Positions 35,602 through 45,222 of a stretch of 64,000 nt of DNA are shown here, in pieces. Source of the DNA: an uncultured Spirochaetota bacterium (GTDB taxonomy: Bacteria; Spirochaetota; Spirochaetia; Treponematales; Rectinemataceae); the NCBI GenBank assembly GCA_903821875.1, contig CAIJMU010000131.1:1-64000 (forward strand), given 5' to 3'. The position numbers were made by a program, and so were the translations under genes. A model generated the notes under the pieces. That model had not been told where the DNA came from. It ran no database searches and saw nothing but the letters and a program-made list of their open reading frames with translations. Numbering within the stretch: position 1 is the stretch's first letter; each line of letters begins with the position of its first letter.

Positions 35602-36375
35602 GTGATTTTCCGCGCGGTAGCCTTTGACATCGATGGGACGCTGTATCCCTCGCTTGGCCTCTATTTCCGGAACCTGGGCTTCGGCTTCAGGAACTACCGC
35701 ATGCTCAGAGCCTTTGCGAAGGTTCGCTATGAGCTACATCAGAGGTCCATGGATCCTGCCTCCGAGCCGGGCATGCCCAGTGACCTCGCCGGCTTCCGCG
35801 CCCTCCAGGCACGCATCCTGGCCGATGGAACCGGCCTTGCCTTCGAAGAAGCCTTTGCGTGGGCAGAGCGCACCATGTACGGCGAGCTCGAGGCTTCCTT
35901 CCACGATGTGCGACTCTTCAGAGGTGTGCGCGCGACCCTCGATGCCTTCGCCGGAGCGGGGCTCCGCCTTGCCGCGCTCTCCGATTTCCCTGCTCCCCGC
36001 AAGCTCGAGATCCTCGGCATCCGCGACTACTTCGAGGTGGCGATGTCCTCCGAAGAGACCGGCTTCCTGAAACCGGCTGCCAGGCCCTTCCTGACCCTTG
36101 CAGAACGTCTTGGTGTAGCCCCCGAAGAGCTCTGCTACGTAGGCAATTCAAGCCGCCTCGATGTTGCGGGAGCCAAGGGCGTGGGCATGGGTTCCGCGCT
36201 GCGGGGTTCGAGCGGCTTCCTCAAGGGCCGGAGGGAACCCTACGCTCCCAAGGAATTCAACAGCCTCCGCGAAATAGCGCCCGATCTGGCCTTCACTGAC
36301 TGGCGAGATCTTGTCAATTATATCCTTCCCGAAACCGCTCCAGTCGGACGGGTTCTTGGTGTCAGCGGGGCGTGA
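35602..36375 (+). CDS. HAD superfamily hydrolase
   Basis: From GTG 35602 about 257 residues. Motif I is FDIDGTLYPS, motif II LSDFPAPRKLE, motif III a lysine in GFLKPAARPF, and motif IV YVGNSSRLDVAGAKGVGM, so a phosphatase of the YjjG/PGP-like group is likely. The open frame extends further upstream to 35431, but that part looks non-coding; GTG 35584 is another option, and neither start has a strong ribosome site. The 3' end overlaps the convergent C39 peptidase gene by 14 bases. Substrate unknown. Confidence 0.82.
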   Translation: MIFRAVAFDIDGTLYPSLGLYFRNLGFGFRNYRMLRAFAKVRYELHQRSMDPASEPGMPSDLAGFRALQARILADGTGLAFEEAFAWAERTMYGELEASFHDVRLFRGVRATLDAFAGAGLRLAALSDFPAPRKLEILGIRDYFEVAMSSEETGFLKPAARPFLTLAERLGVAPEELCYVGNSSRLDVAGAKGVGMGSALRGSSGFLKGRREPYAPKEFNSLREIAPDLAFTDWRDLVNYILPETAPVGRVLGVSGA

Positions 36376-37780
36376 GTCCCCCTCCCGGCGACCCGAGCCA
36401 CTGCTCGCCCGATGGCCCGGGCCAGGGACCGATCTTCAGCTCCCAATCCCCCGAAAGCCTCAGGATTGTCCCCCCATCGTCCCGGTCGCTGAAGCCAAAG
36501 CCAAGGCTCCAGCCCTCGAGCCTCATCGAGAAGGAGATTGAAAAGCTCCCCGACCAGGGGCTCCCACGGGATGCTCCGCTCCCGCGGGATGTCCCGCTGC
36601 CCTGGGCCGCTGCCTGCCATCCCAGTTCGCTGCCGAGGGTCAGGAAAAAACGCTCGCTGACCGCCTCTGTAGCCCTGAGAGCGACGGAGCAGCCCCAGGG
36701 CCTCGAAGTCCATCCGCCTGGATCCATCACCGTACCCACCATTTCAAGAAGGAGGGGATCCATGATCCGCGCCAGACCGAGGCGCAGGCTCGTGCCGGAA
36801 TCGGAGCCTGCCTGACCGCTGCGGGTTCCCGCGCCGGCGTCGGCCCAGGTCCTGGCCTCCGTTGCAGGCGGCGCGAGGGCGACTGCACATGTTGCCACCC
36901 AGGGAAGGGGCACGAGGGCAGCTGATGCCAGAATGCGTGGCGCCTCGACCCGTGGGGATCCCGCGCCACCGTCTCCAGGTGGAATCACCAGGGGCAGTTC
37001 GAACCCCATCGAGACCGTCCCGGAACGAAGGGAGACCGAGAAACGCGCATCTGCAGCCAATCCGGATGCCCCGCTTGCGAGGGCGAGGGAAGTCGCTACA
37101 TCGAGGGCGGCATCATCTGGAACAGCTGTCTGCGGCACAGCTGTGACAACCCTGCCCAGGGTGAGGTCCCCGGAGGGCTGGCTCCCGACCGGGTACGGAG
37201 GCATCCCAGCCAGGCGCGCCAGCCCATCCCAGCGCGCAAAGGCCCGCTCCCCGGCCTGCACTGCGCCCAGCCGCTTTCCACGATCGAGACTGGCCGGATC
37301 GATGACAATGGCCACCCCGCCAAATCGCCCGGCGAGCTCCCCACCGTCCAGGACCTCGAGCCCCCGGGCCGGGTCGGCCAGACTGTAGAGGCCTGGGCTG
37401 CGGTTCACGGCCACGCCAGCAGGGCCGCTGTCCCCGCCGCGACGGCCGAGGAGGAGGGCCCAGTGCCGCGTGGGCTGCTCGTAATTCACAATGATCGGTG
37501 CGAAGCCCTGCCCCAGGATCTCGTCGATCTCCCCGAGGCCCAGTCTGAGTGGACGCACTGAAAGGCCACCGTTTTCGAGGATCGAGGCGAGGTTGCCGAG
37601 GGTCAGGCCCCGCGACGGATCGCCGAGGCCCAGCGCGAGGTCTTCAGCGTCAGGCTCGACGAGGGCCCGCGCCACCGCGTAGCCGCAATCAAAGGCAGCA
37701 GCCTGCTCTGCCACGGGATCGAAGCGCAGCTCGCGGCGGGAGACCAGGAGGGCGAGGAAGAGGGACAAAAGGTCGTGCAT
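36362..37780 (-). CDS. C39-type cysteine peptidase fused to a beta-rich C-terminal domain
   Basis: A 472-residue protein. Residues 1-165 fit the C39 bacteriocin-processing peptidase fold: the catalytic Cys in FDCGYAVARAL, the GLTLGNLASILENGGLSVRPLR block, the catalytic His in TRHWALLLGRR, and the conserved end SLADPARGLEVLDGGELAGR then FGGVAIVID. Unlike exporter C39 domains there is no ABC ATPase or membrane part. The remaining 300 residues are rich in beta strands with aromatic ends (SISFSMRLEGWSLGFGFS) resembling an outer membrane barrel, though no signal peptide is clear beyond the short hydrophobic DLLSLFLALLVS. It follows dnaE by 57 bases. Confidence 0.7.
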   Translation of the reverse strand: MHDLLSLFLALLVSRRELRFDPVAEQAAAFDCGYAVARALVEPDAEDLALGLGDPSRGLTLGNLASILENGGLSVRPLRLGLGEIDEILGQGFAPIIVNYEQPTRHWALLLGRRGGDSGPAGVAVNRSPGLYSLADPARGLEVLDGGELAGRFGGVAIVIDPASLDRGKRLGAVQAGERAFARWDGLARLAGMPPYPVGSQPSGDLTLGRVVTAVPQTAVPDDAALDVATSLALASGASGLAADARFSVSLRSGTVSMGFELPLVIPPGDGGAGSPRVEAPRILASAALVPLPWVATCAVALAPPATEARTWADAGAGTRSGQAGSDSGTSLRLGLARIMDPLLLEMVGTVMDPGGWTSRPWGCSVALRATEAVSERFFLTLGSELGWQAAAQGSGTSRGSGASRGSPWSGSFSISFSMRLEGWSLGFGFSDRDDGGTILRLSGDWELKIGPWPGPSGEQWLGSPGGGLTPR

Positions 37781-37837
37781 GCCCCAAGAACGCCCTCAAC
37801 TGCGCAGCACGCTTGCGTCCGGTGGAGGAATTCGTCC

Positions 37838-40800
37838 TCAATCCCTCCACACCTCGGTGACGACAGAAAGCAAACGGAAACGTTCGAGGCTCTCCTCCGA
37901 AGGCGAACAGGTTATCTGCATGCTTGCCCGGACGATGGTCTCATCAAGCACCAGGGCAACCCGGCTCAGAGTTCCCCCACGAGGCCGCAGATCCCTGTCG
38001 CCTGCCACTTCCTCGTCCGCGGCGCCGCCGTCCCCGGCGCGGGCTTCATCGGCACAGGCCTCGATCGGCGCAGGCAGGGGGATGCCGTCCTCGTCGGTCT
38101 CGCAGTCCAGCTGACCCTCTTCCGCCTCGCCCGATGGCGCGGCTACGACCGGCGCCTCACGCGGGATATGGAAGAACAGATGGCAGCTGCCATGGCTGTC
38201 GAACACGGCATCGCGCAGGTCGAAAAGCTCGTCCTCCGCGCGGATTCCCGGAGCGAGCCTGAGATGGACTTCGCGCCAGGACTTGGCGGCCAGCTCCTGT
38301 GGATCGAGGAGTTCCTCGACCTTGAAGCTGGGGGCATTCCGCGAAAGGTCGATCTTGCCCTTCATGAAGAGCACCTTGTCCAGGAGGAACCTCTCGCGGT
38401 ATTTCTCCAGGACATCCGGGAAGACGACGATCTCGATTGACCCGGAGTAGTCCTCGACCCCGCAGAAGGCCATCTTCCTGCCCTTCTTGCTGAGGATCTC
38501 CCGGTAGTTCTTGAGCATCGCCACGAGCGTATAGGATCGTTCGGGGCTCGCTCTGTCGGGGTGGGCAAGAGGGGCGTCGGACGAACGTTCCCAGAGGTCG
38601 CGCCACTCGTCCATGGGATGTCCGGAGAAATAAAAACCAATGAGCTCTTTCTCGAGCCTGAGCAGGTCCGGTCGGGGGTACTCGTCGCGCGCCTCGTACT
38701 GGAAGGGAGGGAATTCCTGCTCGCCGGAAGCCTCGAAGAGGGAGACCTGCCCGTAGCGCCCGGCTTCCTCCTTCTTCGCCACGTAGTCGATGGCCCGCTC
38801 GATGTTCGCTACCAGCTCGCTTCTCGGGCGGTCCGTCCAGTCGAGGGCTCCCGCGTTCGCAAGGCACTCGAGGGTCTTCCGGTTCATCTGCCCCGAGCTC
38901 ATGCGCGAGATGAAATCGAGGAGCTCCGCGAAGGGTCCCCGCGACTCGCGCTCGGCGACGATGGCGCGGGAGACCCCCTCCCCGACACCCTTGATGCCCA
39001 GGAGGCCGTAGACGATCTTCCCCTCCACTACGGTGAAGTAGGCCTCGGAGAAGTTCACGTTCGGGGGCATGATCTCGAGTCCCATGGATCGTGCCTCCGA
39101 GATGTACTCAGAGAGCTTGTCGGTCTTGGTGATCTCGTTGCTGAGGTTGGCTGCCATGAACTCCGCTGGATAGTTGGCCTTCAGCCAGGCCGTGCGGTAG
39201 GCGACCACCGAATAGGCGGCCGCGTGGGACTTGTTGAAACCGTAGCCGGCGAAGGGGATGAGGATGTCGAAGATCGAGGCGGCATCGGACTCCTTGAAGC
39301 CGTTATTGATGGCACCCTCGACGAATTTCACCTTTTCCTCGAGCATCACGTCCGCTTTCTTCTTGCTCATGGCCCTGCGGAGGAGGTCCGCCTGGCCGAG
39401 GCTGTAGCCGGCTATGCGCTGCGCGACCTGCATGACCTGTTCCTGGTAGACGATGACCCCGTAGGTCTCCTTGAGGATGGGCTCGAGGCAGGGATGGGGA
39501 TACTTTATCGGCTTCCGGCCCCACTTCGAGTCGATGAACTGCGGGATGTAGGCCATGGGACCCGGCCGATACAGGGCGTTCAGCGCTATGAGGTCCTCGA
39601 TGCAGGTGGGTTTGGCATCCTTGAGGATGCCCTGCATGCCGCTCGACTCGAACTGGAAGACCGAGGTGCTCTTCCCCTGCCCGAGGAGGGCATAGGTCTT
39701 CGGGTCTGTGTCCGGGATCGCTGACTCGTCGATCTCGATGCCCAGCTTCCGGATAAGACCAATTGCGTTCTTTATCAGGGTGAGGGTCTTCAGGCCCAGG
39801 AAGTCCATCTTCACGAGGCCGCACTTCTCGAGGGCTTCCATGGTGTACTGGGTAGCCACGATGCCGGACTTGGCGTCGCGGTAGAGGGGCACGTAGTCGG
39901 AGAGGGCAGTCTTGGCGATGACGATGCCGGCAGCGTGGAGGCTCGAGTTGCGGTTCTTGTTCTCGAGCTTCCTGGCCAGCGTGAACAGGCTCGAGAGGCG
40001 CGTGGAGGCTGCCATTTCCGCAAGCTTCGGCTCGAGGGCGAGGGCCTTGTCGAGGGTCATCTTTATGTCCTCGGGCACAAGCTTGGCGATGGCGTTGGAC
40101 TCGTCGAAGCCTATCTCAAGGACGCGCGCGACGTCCTTGAGGGCAGCCTTTGCCTTGAGGGTACCGAAGGTGATGATCTGCCCGACCCGGTCCGCTCCGT
40201 ATTTCCCCGTGACATAATCGATGACCTCGCTGCGCCGTTCGAAGCAGAAATCGATGTCGAAGTCCGGCATCGAGATGCGTTCGGGGTTGAGGAAGCGCTC
40301 GAAGAGGAGACCGTAACGAAGGGGATCGATGTCGGTGATGGCCAGGGCGTAGGCGACGATGGAACCGGCGCCCGAACCGCGGCCCGGCCCGACGGGGATG
40401 CCATGGCGCTTGGCCCAGTCGATGAAGTCCCACACGATGAGGAAGTAGCCGGTGAACTTCATCCCCGTGATCACGTCGAGCTCGTACTCCGCGCGCTTGT
40501 GTATCTCGTCGCCGACCGAGGCGTAGCGCTTCCCCAGCCCCTCGAAGGTGAGGTGCCTGAGATAGTCCTCGGGGCTCGCAAAGCCTTCCGGAATGACATA
40601 GTCGGGAAGGAGGGGGCCAGGGTAGGGAATGTCGAGGTCCACCATCTCGTTTATCCGGAGCGTGTTCGATAGTGCCTCGGGAAGCTCGCCAAAAACCGCA
40701 GCCATCTCGTCGGCGGTCTTCATGTAGAATTCGCGGCCGGAAAACCGCATGCGTGTAGCCTCGGAGAGTTTTTTATTCGTGCCGATGCAGAGGAGGACAT

Positions 40801-41458
40801 CGTGGGCATCGGCGTCTGTCCGGTCGAGATAGTGCATGTCATTGGTCGCGACCAGGGGTATTCCCAGCTTCTTCGACATCCCGACGAGAACCTTGTTGAC
40901 CGAAGCCTGATCGGGAATGCCGTGGTCCTGGAGCTCGAGGTAGTAGCGCTGGGGGCCGAAGAGCTCCTTGAACCAGAGGGCCTTGCGTTCGGCTTCCTCG
41001 ACCTTGCCGTGGCGGACAAGGCCGGGGACCTCCCCTGCCAGGCAGGCCGAACTCGCGATCAGACCCTTCGAATGCCGTGCCAGGAGTTCGTCGTCGATGC
41101 GCGGCTTGTAGTAGAAACCCTCGGTGTAGGAGGCTGAAGAAAGCTTGAGGAGATTGCGGAAGCCCTCGACATCCTGGGCCAGCAGTACCAGGTGCCAGTA
41201 CTTGTTGCCGTTCTCCGTGCCTGTCTTCTCGAAACGGGAGCCCCCTGCGACGTAGAACTCGGAACCCACGATGGGATTGATACCCGCTTCCTTGCAGGCA
41301 TCAAAGAACTTGACCGCTCCGAACATGTTGCCGTGGTCGGTAAGGGCAAGACCCGGCATGCCGAGGCTCTTGGCCTTGTCCACCATGGACTTGACAGAGG
41401 CCGCTCCGTCGAGGAGGGAAAAATCCGAATGGTTGTGGAGGTGGACGAAGTCTGGCAT
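37838..41458 (-). CDS. dnaE: DNA polymerase III subunit alpha
   Basis: A 1206-residue replicative polymerase (DnaE1 size, no PolC exonuclease insertion). Domains in order: PHP (FVHLHNHSDFSLLDGA, HGNMFGAVKF), the polymerase core with the catalytic aspartates in MPDFDIDFCFERR (about residue 396) and VGPGRGSGAGSIVAYALAI, the fingers GYGFNKSHAAAYSVVAYRTA, a helix-hairpin-helix region (GLLGIKGVGEGVS), and a C-terminal OB fold (FCGVEDYSGSIEIVVFPDV). The C-terminal 130 residues carry an acidic, low-complexity linker (EAEEGQLDCETDEDGIPLP) before the tau-binding end. Confidence 0.95.
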   Translation of the reverse strand: MPDFVHLHNHSDFSLLDGAASVKSMVDKAKSLGMPGLALTDHGNMFGAVKFFDACKEAGINPIVGSEFYVAGGSRFEKTGTENGNKYWHLVLLAQDVEGFRNLLKLSSASYTEGFYYKPRIDDELLARHSKGLIASSACLAGEVPGLVRHGKVEEAERKALWFKELFGPQRYYLELQDHGIPDQASVNKVLVGMSKKLGIPLVATNDMHYLDRTDADAHDVLLCIGTNKKLSEATRMRFSGREFYMKTADEMAAVFGELPEALSNTLRINEMVDLDIPYPGPLLPDYVIPEGFASPEDYLRHLTFEGLGKRYASVGDEIHKRAEYELDVITGMKFTGYFLIVWDFIDWAKRHGIPVGPGRGSGAGSIVAYALAITDIDPLRYGLLFERFLNPERISMPDFDIDFCFERRSEVIDYVTGKYGADRVGQIITFGTLKAKAALKDVARVLEIGFDESNAIAKLVPEDIKMTLDKALALEPKLAEMAASTRLSSLFTLARKLENKNRNSSLHAAGIVIAKTALSDYVPLYRDAKSGIVATQYTMEALEKCGLVKMDFLGLKTLTLIKNAIGLIRKLGIEIDESAIPDTDPKTYALLGQGKSTSVFQFESSGMQGILKDAKPTCIEDLIALNALYRPGPMAYIPQFIDSKWGRKPIKYPHPCLEPILKETYGVIVYQEQVMQVAQRIAGYSLGQADLLRRAMSKKKADVMLEEKVKFVEGAINNGFKESDAASIFDILIPFAGYGFNKSHAAAYSVVAYRTAWLKANYPAEFMAANLSNEITKTDKLSEYISEARSMGLEIMPPNVNFSEAYFTVVEGKIVYGLLGIKGVGEGVSRAIVAERESRGPFAELLDFISRMSSGQMNRKTLECLANAGALDWTDRPRSELVANIERAIDYVAKKEEAGRYGQVSLFEASGEQEFPPFQYEARDEYPRPDLLRLEKELIGFYFSGHPMDEWRDLWERSSDAPLAHPDRASPERSYTLVAMLKNYREILSKKGRKMAFCGVEDYSGSIEIVVFPDVLEKYRERFLLDKVLFMKGKIDLSRNAPSFKVEELLDPQELAAKSWREVHLRLAPGIRAEDELFDLRDAVFDSHGSCHLFFHIPREAPVVAAPSGEAEEGQLDCETDEDGIPLPAPIEACADEARAGDGGAADEEVAGDRDLRPRGGTLSRVALVLDETIVRASMQITCSPSEESLERFRLLSVVTEVWRD

Positions 41459-41572
41459 GCCGGCAGTATATCGAAGCTGCGTGCCTGTCGCCTATTACGG
41501 AAGCGGCCCGGCTGTCTTGCGGAACACGCTCCCGCAAAGTACCCTTTCGCCTCGGAAGGATGGAAGAAAGCA

Positions 41573-43498
41573 GTGGACTTCAGCCTTGATCGCGACGCAC
41601 GGAAACTCGGCGCTGACGAAAAGAACCTCGGCCTTTTCTGGGCACGCTTCGGGCGAGCGAAACAATTCCTCGATACTGGACTCCGCAGTCTCTACGGCAA
41701 GGTTGCAGCCGAAACCGTCCTGCCCCGGCTCAACGAGCTTCTTCTCCGCGAATACCGCGCCCGCCCAGGCGAACTCCGCGCACGCGACGCCGAGGGCGAG
41801 GCTGCTGGACCCTGGTACCTGAAGCCCGGTCTCGCAGCCTGCATGCTCTACCTCGACCGCTTTGCGGGAGACTTCAAGGGCTTTGAAAAGAGGCTCCCCT
41901 GGCTCGAGGAGCTCGGCATCAACCTGGTCCACCTCATGCCCTTCATGAAATCGCCACAGGGTCCCAACGATGGCGGCTATGCGGTCAGCGACTACCTCGG
42001 CGTGGACCCCAGGTTTGGAAGCGACAGGGACCTCGCTGCCACGGCGGGACTCCTCCACAAAAAAGGCATGTACCTCGCCGCCGACCTCGTGCTGAACCAC
42101 TCATCCGACGAACATCCCTGGGCCGTGGCGGCACGGGAGGGTGATCCCGTTTATCGTAACTATTATTACGTTTTTCCCGACAGGACGCAGATCGACCGCT
42201 ACGAGGCTGCCATGCCGGAGGTCTTTCCCGCGACCGCGCCGGGCAATTTCACCTACGTAGAGGGTCTCGGCTGGGTCATGACGGTGTTCAACAGCTACCA
42301 GTGGGACCTCAACTGGCGCAATCCCGAGGTCTTCCTCGAAATGCTCGCAATTGTCCTGGGTATGGCCAACCAGGGCATCGACCTCCTCCGTCTCGACGCA
42401 GTGCCCTACCTCTGGAAGGTCCCTGGAACCAGCTGCCAGAATCTGGACGAGGCCCACGCGATCGTCGGGCTCCTCAAGGCCGCGGCCGGCGTCGTGGCCC
42501 CTGGCCTCGCCTTTCTGGCCGAGGCCATAGTCCAGCCGAGCGAGATCGTGAAGTACCTCGACGCCGACGACGGGCGGGGAGCAGTCCGCGAAGAGTGCCA
42601 GCTCGCCTACCACGCCTCGCTGATGGCCCTCCTCTGGGAGGCTCTCGCCACGAGGCAGAGCAGCCTCTTGTCCTCGAGTTTCGGCGCCGAGACGCGCCTG
42701 GCCCGGGGCACAGCCTGGCTTTCCTACGCGAGGTGCCACGACGACATCGGCCTGGGCTACGATGATGCCCTCATCAGGCGCCTGGGCCACGATCCATCAA
42801 GGCACCGCCGTTTTATCATCGACTGGTACACGGGAAAGTTTCCGGGGTCGCTGGCCACGGGAAGGCCCTTCATGGAGAATCCCGAGACCGGCGACGCGCG
42901 CATCTCGGGGAGCTGCGCCTCGCTCTGTGGCCTCGAAGGAGCGCTGGAAACCGGGGACGAAGGCGCGATCGAGTTCGCACTCAGGCGCATCGAACTCCTC
43001 CATGCACTCACCACTTCGCTCATCGGAATTCCCATGATATTTTCCGGCGACGAGATCGCCTCACCCAACGACTATTCCTGGGAGGGATCGCAACTCCACG
43101 CCGACGACAACCGCTGGATGCACCGCCCCCACCTTGACTGGAAGCGGGCCGCGAGGGCCAGGAAGGGCCTGGGTCCGGAGGGTCGCATCCTGTCCTTCAT
43201 CGCCGCCTGCCTGGCCAGGCGAAGGACTATCGAGGCCTTCGCTCCGGACGCTTCCTTCGAGGTTCTGCCAGCAGGACAGCATGTCCTGCTGGTTCGGAGG
43301 GAAGCGAAGGCCGCGTCAGCAAAGCCAGTTCTTGTCGCAGCGAATTTTTCCGAGGCAGCCCAGGAGTTCCTTGTCCCGATGGATGGCGAGGCCGGGGACC
43401 TGGTCTTTGACGAACTCCTTCGCGCTACGACGATCCCTGCGGCCCGAGGGCGTATCAGGCTTGAACCCCTTTCCGTACTTTGGCTTTCGCAGCGCTGA
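41573..43498 (+). CDS. amylosucrase-family glycoside hydrolase (GH13)
   Basis: About 641 residues from GTG 41573 (GGAAGGA about 12 bases upstream); the frame is open further but runs antisense to the dnaE start. The N-terminal helical domain (SLYGKVAAETVLPRLNELLL) and the GH13 barrel match amylosucrases: HLMPFMKSPQGPNDGGYAVS, nucleophile in DLLRLDAVPYLWK (near Asp275), acid/base in LAEAIVQPSEI, and ARCHDDIGLGYDD. Such enzymes use sucrose to build alpha-1,4-glucan or hydrolyse it. The C-terminal beta domain ends LEPLSVLWL. Genes around it give no pathway context. Confidence 0.88.
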   Translation: MDFSLDRDARKLGADEKNLGLFWARFGRAKQFLDTGLRSLYGKVAAETVLPRLNELLLREYRARPGELRARDAEGEAAGPWYLKPGLAACMLYLDRFAGDFKGFEKRLPWLEELGINLVHLMPFMKSPQGPNDGGYAVSDYLGVDPRFGSDRDLAATAGLLHKKGMYLAADLVLNHSSDEHPWAVAAREGDPVYRNYYYVFPDRTQIDRYEAAMPEVFPATAPGNFTYVEGLGWVMTVFNSYQWDLNWRNPEVFLEMLAIVLGMANQGIDLLRLDAVPYLWKVPGTSCQNLDEAHAIVGLLKAAAGVVAPGLAFLAEAIVQPSEIVKYLDADDGRGAVREECQLAYHASLMALLWEALATRQSSLLSSSFGAETRLARGTAWLSYARCHDDIGLGYDDALIRRLGHDPSRHRRFIIDWYTGKFPGSLATGRPFMENPETGDARISGSCASLCGLEGALETGDEGAIEFALRRIELLHALTTSLIGIPMIFSGDEIASPNDYSWEGSQLHADDNRWMHRPHLDWKRAARARKGLGPEGRILSFIAACLARRRTIEAFAPDASFEVLPAGQHVLLVRREAKAASAKPVLVAANFSEAAQEFLVPMDGEAGDLVFDELLRATTIPAARGRIRLEPLSVLWLSQR

Positions 43499-43562
43499 TT
43501 TTCCGCTTTCATTCAGGACCCCGATCCAGTAGTCTGTAGACCGCGATACAGGAGCAGCACTC

Positions 43563-45218
43563 ATGAAGCAGATCACCGTCACCTATCCAAGCGGCGAAAA
43601 GCTCGCCTATCCGAGCGGCGTGCGGGCCTCCGATGCCATCGGCCAGCTGGGAACCCTGCCCTGGCCCCTCGCAGCCGTGCTCGTGAACAACGAACTCCTC
43701 CCCCTCGATGCACTTCTGCTGACCGACTGCCGCCTCGAGGCAGTGACCATCGACACAACGCCAGGTGCGACGGTATACCGCCGCTCCCTCTGCTTCCTCC
43801 TCGCGCTGGCCTCACGAGAGCTCTTCCCCGACCGGGGCCTCGTCGCCGGCATGGCCATCGGAACGGGCTTCTACCACCACTTCCGTGATGGCAGCCCCCT
43901 CGGGGAGGCACAGGTCGAGGAACTTGAGCGTGCCATGTCCGCCTGGGTCGGGCGGGACATACCAATTACGATAGAGCACCGCGCCTACCTCGACGCCCTC
44001 GGGTACTTCAGGGAAAGCGGCCAGACCGAGACCCTCTCCCTCCTTGAGTATTCCAACCAGCCTGTGATCCAGCTCAATGTCTGCGGGGGGTTCCGTGACC
44101 TCCACGTCCATCCGCTGGTACCCTCGACAGGGGTGCTGCGCAGCTTCGAGCTCAAGCCCTACCACGGTGGCCTCCTCCTCCGTTACCCGCACAAGGAGCA
44201 CCCCGACTCGCTCACGCCCTTTGCAGACGATCCCCTCCTCTACAGCATCGCAGCCGAGTACCGTGAGCGGGCAGAGATCCTTGGTGTCAGCTCGGTGGGT
44301 GCCCTAAACGCCGTGAATGCCAGAAAGGGCATCAAGGACTTCATGCGCGTGGCCGAGGCCCTCCAGAACAAGAAGATCGCGGCCATCGCCGACAGGGTCG
44401 CCACGCGTTCCGGGGAAGTCAAGGTCGTCCTCATCGCGGGACCCTCGAGCTCGGGCAAGACCACGACCTCGAAAAAACTATCCATACAATTGACGGTAAT
44501 GGGCTTCGACCCCCAGATCATCTCCCTCGACGATTACTTTGTGGAACGGGAAACGACTCCCAGGGACGAGTCCGGACAGTACGATTTCGAATGCCTCGAG
44601 GCCCTCGACGTCGCGTACCTGAACGAGCAGCTCCTGACCCTCTTTTCCGGCGGGGAGATCGAGCTCCCTGCCTTCGATTTCAAGATCGGCTCCCGGAGGC
44701 CCTCGGGGAAGCTGCTCAGGCTCAAGTCCAACCAGATCCTCGTGATGGAGGGTATCCACGGACTGAACGACCGCCTCACGCCGCGTGTCCCGGCAGCGCA
44801 GAAATTCAAGGTCTATGTCTCTGCCCTCACCCAGCTCAACCTCGACGACCACAACCGCATCAGCACGACCGACAACCGCCTCCTCAGGCGCATGGTCCGC
44901 GATTTCAATTTCCGCGGCCATTCGGCCGTCGCCACGCTCAGGATGTGGCCCTCCGTCGGCCGCGGCGAACGGAAGCACATCTTCCCCTTCCAGAACTCGG
45001 CCGACACGGCCTTCAACTCGGCCCTCGACTATGAACTGGGAGTGCTGAAGGTCTACGCCGAACCCCTGCTGCGCACGGTCAAGCCCGACGTACCTGAATA
45101 CGCGGAGGCCAAGCGGCTCCTGGGATTCCTGGACAACTTCGCGCCCATCCCGGCACACGCCGTTCCGAACGATTCGATCCTCCGGGAATTCATCGGGGAG
45201 AGTGAATTTAAGTACTAG
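43563..45218 (+). CDS. nucleoside kinase with TGS and SAD domains
   Basis: A 551-residue fusion typical of spirochaetes, Thermotogae and clostridia. Residues 1-70 form a TGS domain, 70-220 a threonyl/alanyl-tRNA synthetase second additional domain with FYHHF and GGFRDLHVHPL as its metal-site signature, and about 285-500 a uridine-kinase/phosphoribulokinase fold with P-loop GPSSSGKTT and ISLDDYFVERE. The product presumably phosphorylates uridine/cytidine; what the synthetase-derived half does is unknown. CAGGAG precedes the ATG. It meets the oxidoreductase gene tail to tail with a 4-base gap. Confidence 0.9.
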   Translation: MKQITVTYPSGEKLAYPSGVRASDAIGQLGTLPWPLAAVLVNNELLPLDALLLTDCRLEAVTIDTTPGATVYRRSLCFLLALASRELFPDRGLVAGMAIGTGFYHHFRDGSPLGEAQVEELERAMSAWVGRDIPITIEHRAYLDALGYFRESGQTETLSLLEYSNQPVIQLNVCGGFRDLHVHPLVPSTGVLRSFELKPYHGGLLLRYPHKEHPDSLTPFADDPLLYSIAAEYRERAEILGVSSVGALNAVNARKGIKDFMRVAEALQNKKIAAIADRVATRSGEVKVVLIAGPSSSGKTTTSKKLSIQLTVMGFDPQIISLDDYFVERETTPRDESGQYDFECLEALDVAYLNEQLLTLFSGGEIELPAFDFKIGSRRPSGKLLRLKSNQILVMEGIHGLNDRLTPRVPAAQKFKVYVSALTQLNLDDHNRISTTDNRLLRRMVRDFNFRGHSAVATLRMWPSVGRGERKHIFPFQNSADTAFNSALDYELGVLKVYAEPLLRTVKPDVPEYAEAKRLLGFLDNFAPIPAHAVPNDSILREFIGESEFKY

Positions 45219-45222
45219 GAGC

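Noticed and set aside
38561-39724. 387-codon plus-strand frame within dnaE
   Set aside because: It is antisense to the polymerase core and reads as charged low-complexity sequence.
41192-41572. N-terminal extension of the amylosucrase-family protein
   Set aside because: The extra open frame runs antisense to the start of dnaE and does not resemble the family's N-terminus.
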